NCBI GenBank assembly: GCA_964542585.1
Contig: CAZIUI010000014.1
Location: 1 to 64,000 of the forward strand
DNA: 64,000 nucleotides
Direction: 5' to 3'
From: CAYYUA01 sp964542585
Lineage (GTDB): Bacteria > Bacteroidota > Bacteroidia > CAILMK01 > CAYYUA01
A program made the position numbers and the translations under genes. Shown one piece after another: positions 54,199 through 61,954 of this stretch. Within the stretch, counting starts at the first letter, position 1. Each line of letters begins with the position of its first letter. The notes under the pieces were generated by a model. It saw only the letters and a program-made list of their open reading frames with translations. It was not told the DNA's origin and searched no databases.

Positions 54199-54692
54199 TC
54201 AAATCTCATGCTGGGTTTTAGGGTAGCAATAGTTGATCAAATGCGGTAATCCCATCTGTTTTGAAAATTGAAAGACCCGTTTATCATAAGGAATTGATAA
54301 AGCTAGCAAGTAACCTGAGGTTATGATAATCTGGTTCCAAAAAGGATGCTGTAGGAACAGAAAGACAGAGGATGAATACATGAGTGTCCTACTAGGAGTA
54401 TAACCACTAAGGAAAAGTAGTAGAGCAAAAAGATGCCACGAGTAGCGTTGCTTTCCATATCTATGGAGCTTTGGGCTAACCTATGCCTCTGGGCAAAAGA
54501 TCTGAACAGCGAAAGTGTGACTATGCGGAAACCTTTGAAATAGCCAGAAAGCCAGAGCAGCCCTAGGGTCAAAAACATGCCAATGAAAAGCTTCCTAAAG
54601 TTTGCTGGAGCCTCGCACCTAGGACTCTGCTCGAGGAAATCATTTATGGAGACGCCAATTTTGGGGCCTCCGGCCTGTGAGACCTGATTCAT
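54199..54692 (-). pseudogene. Possible frameshifted membrane-protein gene
   Basis: Two minus-strand frames overlap in this segment: an upstream one (54321-54692, 123 codons) with a helix FRKLFIGMFLTLGLLWLSGY, and a downstream one open from 54480 to 54199 with ALLLFLSGYTPSRTLMYSS and NQIIITSGYLLALSIP. The two look like halves of a single membrane protein joined by a frameshift in the overlap. No family is recognised. The alternative, a functional short gene, is not excluded. The interval 54693-54845 holds nothing else. Confidence 0.3.
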
Positions 54693-54845
54693 CCGTATCG
54701 AAAGCGGATAATAAAAAGCCTATTAGAAGTTGAATTTGTTGCGTTTAATTCAGTATTGTTCATAATTTGATTGAAATAAACTATTAAAAATCCTTAAAAC
54801 AAAAGGTGAATAAACTTTTTGCTTTGTCTTTGTTACACAAAAAAA

Positions 54846-55862
54846 GTGATTGAAGCTGTTTTGGATAAGCTGTTAACTTTCACAGATAAAGGCATCTACT
54901 GTAAAGCCGGGGATTTTTTCATTGATCCATGGCAACCTGTTAACAAAGCTGTCATAACGCACGGCCATGCTGACCATGCAAGGGCTGGTTGCAAGGCCTA
55001 CTTATGTCATCATGATTCGCAGCCGGTTTTGAATTACCGGCTGGGTAGTGATGCCAAGCTTGAGACCGTAGCCTATGGCGAAACCACGACCATTCAGGGC
55101 GTTAGGGTTACCCTTTATCCCGCAGGGCACATTCCGGGTTCCGCGCAGGTAAAAGTGGAATACCAAGGGGAAATCTGGGTGGTATCCGGCGATTACAAGG
55201 TCCATGCAGATGCCCTGACCGTTCCCTATGAGCCGGTTAAGTGCCATACTTTTATCACTGAATGCACTTTTGGGCTTCCTGTTTACAAATGGCCAGATCC
55301 CCAATCCGAGGTTCAGCGGATTAGGGAATGGTGGCGTGAAAACCAATCAAATAAAAAAGCCAGTTTACTGATAGGTTACAGTTTAGGGAAAGCTCAAAGG
55401 TTGCTAAAAGCTATTGGCAATGATTTAGGCCCCATTTTCACCCATGGTTCCATAGCCAATATCAATGCCCAGCTTCAAGCTTACGGTATTCATTTACCAT
55501 CCGCGCTTAAGCTGGACCAGCATACCTCTAAACAAGACCTTCGTCAAGCGCTTATCCTGGCACCACCATCGGCAATTGGCACCGGCTGGACCAAACGGTT
55601 TGAGCCCTTCAGCATGGCCATGGCTTCCGGCTGGATGACGCTGCGCGGTACCAAGCGGCGCAAGGCCATGGATCGTGGTTTTGTTTTATCCGATCATGTG
55701 GACTGGCCAGAGGTTAACCAAGCTATAAAGGAAACTGGTGCGAGTACCATATACACCACTCATGGGTATACGGGCATTCTGACCAAATGGCTACTAGAGC
55801 AAGGCTATGAAGCCTACGAAGTAGAAACCCAGTATGAAAGCGAGGGCGAAGAGGAAGCTTAA
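54846..55862 (+). CDS. Ligase-associated DNA exonuclease
   Basis: 338 residues from the GTG at 54846; a TTG at 54819 would add nine residues. Metallo-beta-lactamase/beta-CASP fold: the metal motif ITHGHADHARAG (HxHxDH) opens the protein, with VVSGDYKV and the later TTHGYTG segments. It belongs to the ligase-associated DNA-damage cluster, in which a nuclease, ATP-dependent ligase, DEXH helicase and phosphoesterase are encoded together. The ligase gene starts 17 bases downstream. Confidence 0.9.
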   Translation: MIEAVLDKLLTFTDKGIYCKAGDFFIDPWQPVNKAVITHGHADHARAGCKAYLCHHDSQPVLNYRLGSDAKLETVAYGETTTIQGVRVTLYPAGHIPGSAQVKVEYQGEIWVVSGDYKVHADALTVPYEPVKCHTFITECTFGLPVYKWPDPQSEVQRIREWWRENQSNKKASLLIGYSLGKAQRLLKAIGNDLGPIFTHGSIANINAQLQAYGIHLPSALKLDQHTSKQDLRQALILAPPSAIGTGWTKRFEPFSMAMASGWMTLRGTKRRKAMDRGFVLSDHVDWPEVNQAIKETGASTIYTTHGYTGILTKWLLEQGYEAYEVETQYESEGEEEA

Positions 55863-55879
55863 AATCACACAGCCTGTTT

Positions 55880-57502
55880 ATGAAGGACTTTGCTGACTTA
55901 TTCACCAAGCTGGACCAGACCAACAAGACCAATCCCAAGGTCACTTACCTGAAGGAGTACTTCCAGCAAGCAACGGATGATGATATCATGTGGGCTTTGG
56001 CCCTTTTTACAGGTAAACGCCCAAAACGACCGGTAAACACACCTCTGTTAAGGCAGTGGTGCGCAGAAGAGGCCGGTATTCCTCTTTGGTTATTCGAAGA
56101 TTCTTATTATGTGGTGGGTGACCTGGCTGAGACGATTTCCCTTATGCTTCCCGAAAAGCACTATGCGTCAGCGTATCAGTTAACTGACTGGATTTATTTC
56201 CTGCAACAGCTTGCCACTAAAGACGAGGCTGGAAAGCACGAACAGGTGCTTTGGGCCTGGCGACAGTTAGATCGTCAGGAAACGTTTGTTTTTACCAAAA
56301 TGATGACCGGTGGCTACCGGATCGGGGTTTCCCAACGGTTGATGGTTAGGGCGCTCTCGCACGTCACGCAGCTACCCACTACAGAACTTATGCATAAGCT
56401 TATGGGTCAGTGGCATCCCGAGAAAGTTAGTTTCCAGGAATTGTTTTATTCTGAAGATGCCAATACCGATGTATCAAGACCTTATCCTTTTTTTCTGGCG
56501 CATCAGATCGATGAGGCTGTGGCTGACTTTAGCCGACCTGGTGAATGGCATGCTGAGTGGAAGTGGGACGGCATCCGCGCTCAGGTGATCTACCGGCAGG
56601 GTCAGTTATATGCCTGGTCACGTGGAGAAGAGCTAATCACAGACCGTTACCCAGAGCTCCACGTGCTAGCGAACAGCCTGCCTAATGGAACGGTGATCGA
56701 TGGGGAGCTTTTACCCTTCAGCTATACCGAGGATCGGGTTTTGCCCTTTAATGTGTTGCAGACCCGCATTGGTCGGAAAAAGGTTACGAATAAGCTGATG
56801 AAAGAAGCGCCTGTAGCGCTAATGACCTATGACCTCCTCGAGTACAAAGGAGATGACATCCGCAACTGGTCATTGGAAGCCAGGCGTTCTCAGCTTTCAA
56901 ACTTGGTCAATGCGGCGAATCAGTCGGTGCTAAGGCTTTCGCCGGTTATCCCTTTTCAGCAGTGGGATGAGCTAGAGGAGGCCCGGCAGCAGGCGCTCGA
57001 TCACCTGGCGGAGGGACTGATGATCAAGCGGCAGTCCTCTACCTATCAGGTTGGCCGTACCAAAGGCGACTGGTGGAAGTGGAAGGTAGATCCCTTTACC
57101 GTGGATGCGGTGATGATCTACGCCCAGCGCGGCCATGGCCGGCGGGCTAACCTGTATTCCGATTACACCTTTGCCGTGTGGAATGATGCCGGGGATCAGC
57201 TGATCCCGTTCACCAAAGCCTACTCTGGGGTTTCGGATAAGGAATTAAGGGAGATCGATCGCTGGGTGAAGCGAAACACAATTGAGCAGTATGGCCCGGT
57301 ACGGGCTGTGACGCCACATTGGGTATTTGAGCTGGCATTTGAGGGCATTCAGCGCTCCAAACGGCATAAATCCGGTATCGCCCTGCGCTTTCCTCGCATG
57401 TATCGCTGGCGGCAGGACCTGAGCGTAAATGATGCCGATAACCTTAGTTACTTGTACGAACTTTTAGAACAGTACTTTGAAACAGGCGCTGAAAAGGAAT
57501 AA
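55880..57502 (+). CDS. ATP-dependent DNA ligase
   Basis: 540 residues. An N-terminal DNA-binding domain (about 1-200), then the adenylation domain with catalytic Lys in EWKWDGIRAQ (motif I KxDG), a glutamate region TVIDGELLPFSY, and motif V in VDPFTVDAVMIYA. It seals nicks with ATP, forming a lysine-AMP intermediate. Stop 57502; a strong terminator follows at 57581. It is the second gene of the ligase-associated repair cluster. Confidence 0.95.
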   Translation: MKDFADLFTKLDQTNKTNPKVTYLKEYFQQATDDDIMWALALFTGKRPKRPVNTPLLRQWCAEEAGIPLWLFEDSYYVVGDLAETISLMLPEKHYASAYQLTDWIYFLQQLATKDEAGKHEQVLWAWRQLDRQETFVFTKMMTGGYRIGVSQRLMVRALSHVTQLPTTELMHKLMGQWHPEKVSFQELFYSEDANTDVSRPYPFFLAHQIDEAVADFSRPGEWHAEWKWDGIRAQVIYRQGQLYAWSRGEELITDRYPELHVLANSLPNGTVIDGELLPFSYTEDRVLPFNVLQTRIGRKKVTNKLMKEAPVALMTYDLLEYKGDDIRNWSLEARRSQLSNLVNAANQSVLRLSPVIPFQQWDELEEARQQALDHLAEGLMIKRQSSTYQVGRTKGDWWKWKVDPFTVDAVMIYAQRGHGRRANLYSDYTFAVWNDAGDQLIPFTKAYSGVSDKELREIDRWVKRNTIEQYGPVRAVTPHWVFELAFEGIQRSKRHKSGIALRFPRMYRWRQDLSVNDADNLSYLYELLEQYFETGAEKE

Positions 57503-57580
57503 GATTGCATCCTATCCAAAAAACACAGAATTAATTATGAATGGGGTGTAAATTAAGGACTAAGCATGACCTTAAGAAAA

Positions 57581-57625
57581 AAAATGCCAGCGCAATTTCT
57601 TTTTCAAGAATTACGCTGGCATTTT
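57581..57625. terminator. Bidirectional Rho-independent terminator
   Basis: AAAATGCCAGCG (57581-57592) pairs perfectly with CGCTGGCATTTT (57614-57625), a 12-base-pair stem with inner AATT/AATT pairing. It separates the convergent ligase and Ig-like-repeat genes. Confidence 0.9.
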
Positions 57626-57661
57626 AAAAATTTAAGCGCTAATTAAAACTTAAAATGGGTT

Positions 57662-59452
57662 TTACTCTTTCATTCCTACGAAAAATTCAATGGTTTCTTC
57701 CTTCACATTACCAAGTTTGTCGGTCGCTTTGACTTTGATTTTGTAATATTTCTCACTTCCAAAACGTTCAAGCTCTGAAATATCCAGTGTTTTAGGGCTT
57801 GAGTATTTTTTAAATGGGTCGCCATCCATTGAGTAGTAGAGCTCCTTGCTGCCAACTTTATTATCAGTTGATCCCAAAAAGAGCCGGGTATAATTGGGAT
57901 ACATGTTTATGGTTTTACCATTTTTCTTCCTGGTTCCAATGGGGTCTACGCTAAAATTGTGGTAAATATCTGGAGGGGTGTTATCCACGAAAACTTGGCT
58001 TTCTTTGGCATCTTCTTCGTTGTTCACACGGTCAATTGAACGGAATGAGATGTTGCGATAGCCCTCCTTATTAAGGTTAAATGCACCATTATAGGATTTT
58101 TCACTATTGCCATCCACCTTGTAAAACGTCTCCTGAACTCCGCACTCCCCGTCTCTAGCTGTTAAACGGACATCGGTTTTATCATTGACGAACAGGGTGT
58201 CCCTGGTAAAAAACTTGGGGCTACCGTATGATATGGAAGTGTTAGGTGGGCGGTTATCCATGTAAACAACTTTAGCACCAGGCGTGCTTTGATTGTCAAC
58301 GTTATCTTTCCCGTAGTAAACGATCCGCTGAGTTCCCTTTTCATCATATAGTTTAAAAGGTTCACTGTAGGTCTCATTACCCCGCGAATCCACATCATAA
58401 AATATATCCTTTACGCCAGCCTTGTTATCAGTGGCAGTCAGTTTAACTTTCGTTCGCGGTGATACACAAGTATATTTACCTCCATCATACTGGTCACCCT
58501 GCAACGTTAGGGTAACCTCAGGTGGAATTTTATCAAGGTAAAATTCAAAGGTTTCTTTGGATTCCTCATTGTCTACCCGGTCATCTGCGTAATAAGTAAT
58601 TGAATGGGTGCCATCGCTCAAATAATTCACGTATACGGGTTGTGAAGGATCGTAGACATTGAATTTACCGTCATTAATTTGGTAATAAGTGTACCTAACA
58701 CCGGATAACTCATCCTCACTTTTTAAGACGTAACGGGCATTAGGGCCCAGGATATTCTCATCGTGGGTATTGCCTTTGATAGTCTTAGTGGTTTTTGGTG
58801 GTGTCAGGTCTACGGTAAAATTTTTGTTCCTAGCGTTTTCCGAATTCCCTACACGATCGCTAGCGAAATAGTACAGGTTGTGGCTTCCTTCCTCACCCAC
58901 TTGAATATTGTTATTGTAGTCCGAGTAATTACTAGCATCAAGGGCATAATGTATTTGGTTAACTCCAGATACAGCGTCATTAGCTTGCAGGCTAACTTTT
59001 AATCCTTCCCCATAATAAACATCCCCAGTAGGGGTTACATAGCTTTCTGCGCCTTCAAAGTCTGATGTGGTTCTAGGGTTACGGCTATCAGCGTAAACTT
59101 CAAATTTGACGGTATTCTTCGGTCGAACTATTTCTTGACTCTCCTGATCCACAGCGTGCCTGTGCCGAATGTAATTAATCCCCTCGGTATCAAAGTACAT
59201 GGGGTTGGTGTATGATTGGTCCTCTTTACTCTTTAGTTGGTAGGATTCACCACCGTTCTCAGATGTTGATAGGCTAAGGTACACCGGAAGTCCCTTGTTA
59301 ATGTAAAGTCGGCCATTATCATCCCGGAAAACCTTTTTTTCAAATTCCGGCTTATTGGGTGCTCCATTTTGGGCAGTTGCTGTGTCGATGAAGCCCATGG
59401 ATGTTATAATTAAGGACACCCAAAATCCGATTAAAACGTAATAAAGTTGCAT
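57662..59452 (-). CDS. Exported protein with OmpL47-type Ig-like repeats
   Basis: 596 residues. A signal peptide (to about residue 28) is followed by a short region and about five or six repeats of about 90-100 residues, each with a Ser/Asp-Xxx-Val or Ala-Gly-Val turn (DELSGVRYTYYQIN, DNKAGVKDIFYDVD, DGECGVQETFYKVD), a YADDRVDNEE-like segment and a linker ending in DNTPPDI or DLTPPKT. These are the beta-sandwich repeats of OmpL47-type/Ig-like proteins seen in cell-surface and wall-binding proteins. Substrate or adhesive role unknown. It lies between the DNA-repair ligase and helicase genes, facing left. Confidence 0.85.
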   Translation of the reverse strand: MQLYYVLIGFWVSLIITSMGFIDTATAQNGAPNKPEFEKKVFRDDNGRLYINKGLPVYLSLSTSENGGESYQLKSKEDQSYTNPMYFDTEGINYIRHRHAVDQESQEIVRPKNTVKFEVYADSRNPRTTSDFEGAESYVTPTGDVYYGEGLKVSLQANDAVSGVNQIHYALDASNYSDYNNNIQVGEEGSHNLYYFASDRVGNSENARNKNFTVDLTPPKTTKTIKGNTHDENILGPNARYVLKSEDELSGVRYTYYQINDGKFNVYDPSQPVYVNYLSDGTHSITYYADDRVDNEESKETFEFYLDKIPPEVTLTLQGDQYDGGKYTCVSPRTKVKLTATDNKAGVKDIFYDVDSRGNETYSEPFKLYDEKGTQRIVYYGKDNVDNQSTPGAKVVYMDNRPPNTSISYGSPKFFTRDTLFVNDKTDVRLTARDGECGVQETFYKVDGNSEKSYNGAFNLNKEGYRNISFRSIDRVNNEEDAKESQVFVDNTPPDIYHNFSVDPIGTRKKNGKTINMYPNYTRLFLGSTDNKVGSKELYYSMDGDPFKKYSSPKTLDISELERFGSEKYYKIKVKATDKLGNVKEETIEFFVGMKE

Positions 59453-59709
59453 GGTTTAGCTTTATTTTAATGTTATTCCAAATATTTTAAAAATAAAACA
59501 ATTTGAAGCTTATTTTAACTTTCAGCGTTTGAAGTAACATTTTATTAATCCCGTGTGAAGCGATTTACAACACAATAATTTTCCTTTCTCATAGTAAAGG
59601 TAACCAGTAATTTTTCAAGGGAAAGGTGTCAAATGCCAAATTCAACTACCATGAACCACCCTTTTTAAAATGCTGTGCCAGCATAAGATCATTGTGCGGT
59701 CTTTAACAA

Positions 59710-59808
59710 TTTCAGTTCAGTTGATACTTGAGGTGGACGAAAGAGGAAACTGCTCTGAAAACTTAAAAGGAATCCTAATCTAACATGAGAGGCCGGTTAG
59801 GATTTTTT
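59710..59808 (+). ncRNA. Possible small structured RNA with terminator
   Basis: In the 501-base gap (59453-59953), plus strand: TTTCAG...CAGTT (59710-59722) pairs with AACTG...CTGAAA (59748-59760), 11 base pairs around a two-by-two internal loop with a 25-base apical loop. Eleven bases later AATCCTAA (59771-59778) pairs with TTAGGATT (59797-59804) and a T run ends at 59808, which looks like a Rho-independent terminator. No gene on the plus strand precedes it, so a short transcript starting within the gap is the simplest explanation. The terminator may also serve the convergent-side GT gene. No promoter or known RNA family was identified; the rest of the gap is unremarkable. Confidence 0.35.
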
Positions 59809-59953
59809 AGCTCTTCTAATCCTTTTAATGGCAGAAAGCCGGGATTATTTAACGTGTTATTTGACGGGTTGGTTAAGGAAATGTGGATCAAACTTTTTAC
59901 TGCTATTAGGACCTTTTAAGCTTTATTTGCTCGAAATTGATTGCTAGGCCTGC

Positions 59954-61570
59954 TTAGTTTGGATGTTTTGGTTGATTTAATACTACCGCAACCGGAAAGC
60001 CATCTACTGTTTCCTGAAAAAGGATGTTTTTGGGAGGCCATTTGCCATTTTCAAAGTAGTCCAAAGGAAAGTAGCGCGCTATCAAAATAGCATAGTCATA
60101 GGATCGGTCACCAGGTACTCCTCCATTTATATTTTTCCACTGGACATTCTCATGATGCCGTTCTATTAGGTAATTATCCGGGCTAACAAAATTTTTCAGA
60201 ATAACTACGGTACTATCGGGTGGTACTTTTGCTTGAATGTGCTTAGCTAGCTTTTTTTTAAGGGGTTTAGAAGCATTTCCCCAATAGTCTAGCTCGTAAC
60301 TGCCATAAGCCCCATTCGTACCTCCTACAAAGGTATTGTAGAAGACATACTCATTGGGATAATTAGTAATGATGTGAGTTAGGGGTAAAAGGAAAAAGCC
60401 AGTAAGGCCGGCCCAATAAGCAATTCTAGCAATCCGACCTTTTAAGATTGAGAACAACTTGGATAAACCAAAGCTGCTGAGTACCACCAAAAGCGGATGA
60501 ATAAAAAGAATTTGCCTTATTCCATCATATACTACTGAGCCGGAAACTATGATGTAAAAAATGGGAAAAACTAAGCTAAATAACACCATGGCCACATCTT
60601 TTCGAATACGGCTTAGGCTTTTTAGAACCCAGTATCCAAAGCCGACTATCAAGCCTACGAAAAGGACCAATGGCGTGGTTATACTTAAGCTTAGCGGATA
60701 ATAATACCACGGTAATTGACTTGACATTAATTTTTCGCCATTGAACCATACTGGAATTATGGCCGGGAATTCCGATAAGGTTAAAAGCGTCTTAACAGGA
60801 TGAACGATCGGATTCATCAAACCGTAAGGCCAGAAAACGACACCCCCTAAGTAGGCAAGCATAACCACAATTAATCCATAGAAAATACCCTTCTTAATCA
60901 AATAAGCATTGCTGAAAAAGCTGCCATCCTTGTAGCACAGGTAACCTATACGGCATAACAAGAAGAGCCCGAAATAACAGATCAAAAGAAGGCCTCCTGC
61001 CCGAATGTTAATGGTACAGGCTATTCCTACTATAAGCCAAGCTAAATGGCGCTTAGCTGGTTTTGGAAAGGCATTGATTACCTTCAGCATGAAGTATATC
61101 GCCATAGTAAAAAAAGCCGCAAAAGGGATATCCTTAGGGTTGTTCATGGAATGGCCCAGAAAGCGCGGTGATAAACTTATCATGATTAAAGCTATCAAAG
61201 CGCAACGCCAACCGCCCATATACCGGGCTAATAAGCCTGTGAAAAGCATGGCTAGAAAACCTACTAGCGCATTGACGATATGCCTAATTTCATAAGTGTA
61301 ATTTCTACCAAATAAAGGATTGAATAATTCAACAGCACCTTCAGCAGCAATTTCAAACAAGCCCCCGTACAAGTGAAGGTTCCGGTATTCAAGCGCTCTT
61401 TTATCAGAGCCAAACGATTGATAGAAATCAAGGATTTGCTGCCCGTATCGGTGCTGTGCATACTCATCCCAGGTGGTCCCATGGTCCAGGCTCATTAGCG
61501 GCATGATAACCGCTAAGATCCCAGCATAAATGATGAAGCCATTTTTGTAGCCCCTGGCTGAAAGCCTCAT
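59954..61570 (-). CDS. GT-C (family 39-like) membrane glycosyltransferase
   Basis: 538 residues with about eleven membrane helices. The first periplasmic loop carries an acidic TTWDEYAQHRYG, the DE-type catalytic motif of GT-C enzymes (PMT/ArnT group), and a second conserved segment SMNNPKDIPFAAFF follows. The C-terminal part is a soluble domain (from about residue 425) with polar residues. It would transfer a sugar from a polyprenyl-phosphate donor to a lipid or protein. Single gene; not in a glycan cluster, between the repeat protein and the helicase. Confidence 0.82.
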   Translation of the reverse strand: MRLSARGYKNGFIIYAGILAVIMPLMSLDHGTTWDEYAQHRYGQQILDFYQSFGSDKRALEYRNLHLYGGLFEIAAEGAVELFNPLFGRNYTYEIRHIVNALVGFLAMLFTGLLARYMGGWRCALIALIMISLSPRFLGHSMNNPKDIPFAAFFTMAIYFMLKVINAFPKPAKRHLAWLIVGIACTINIRAGGLLLICYFGLFLLCRIGYLCYKDGSFFSNAYLIKKGIFYGLIVVMLAYLGGVVFWPYGLMNPIVHPVKTLLTLSEFPAIIPVWFNGEKLMSSQLPWYYYPLSLSITTPLVLFVGLIVGFGYWVLKSLSRIRKDVAMVLFSLVFPIFYIIVSGSVVYDGIRQILFIHPLLVVLSSFGLSKLFSILKGRIARIAYWAGLTGFFLLPLTHIITNYPNEYVFYNTFVGGTNGAYGSYELDYWGNASKPLKKKLAKHIQAKVPPDSTVVILKNFVSPDNYLIERHHENVQWKNINGGVPGDRSYDYAILIARYFPLDYFENGKWPPKNILFQETVDGFPVAVVLNQPKHPN

Positions 61571-61613
61571 TAAGAACGTTCGTAGCTTAGATAGCCTTGA
61601 AATTTGATAAGCA

Positions 61614-61621
61614 CAAACCTA
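61614..61621 (-). promoter_or_regulatory. Bacteroidota -7 element TAGGTTTG
   Basis: Minus-strand TAGGTTTG matches TAnnTTTG, 43 bases upstream of the ATG of the GT-C gene. Confidence 0.45.
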
Positions 61622-61662
61622 AATTTTATTGTTAGCAAAGAGATATATTAGCCTATGGTGTT

Positions 61663-61878
61663 TTATGCTTCCTTCTTAAGGAGGAATTTTCGCAAATAAT
61701 CGTGTGGTAATCTAAATTCTAGTAATGCCCTTGGATAAAAAGTCCCATCAAACATCTGAATGAATTTGGGAGACCTCACTATAAGGTTAAGCATGTATCC
61801 GCTCAAAAAATTTTGTTCAATATGAGCAACTGGAAAAAGCTTAAAAATGAAAGAAAGCCCTAAAAATCGGCTTTCCAT
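61663..61878 (-). CDS. Hypothetical 71-residue protein
   Basis: An ATG-started frame of 71 codons, basic with a short hydrophobic stretch, ending HDYLRKFLLKKEA. It resembles no family known to me. It sits in the 384-base gap between the GT-C gene and the helicase start; it could be a small gene, the remains of one, or chance. The rest of the gap shows nothing else. Confidence 0.2.
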   Translation of the reverse strand: MESRFLGLSFIFKLFPVAHIEQNFLSGYMLNLIVRSPKFIQMFDGTFYPRALLEFRLPHDYLRKFLLKKEA

Positions 61879-61954
61879 GATGTTCCATGGAGTAAAAAGG
61901 GTCTTTATTGTTAATGAGAAACGAATCTTTAGCCATTACTGATAAATCGCCTCA

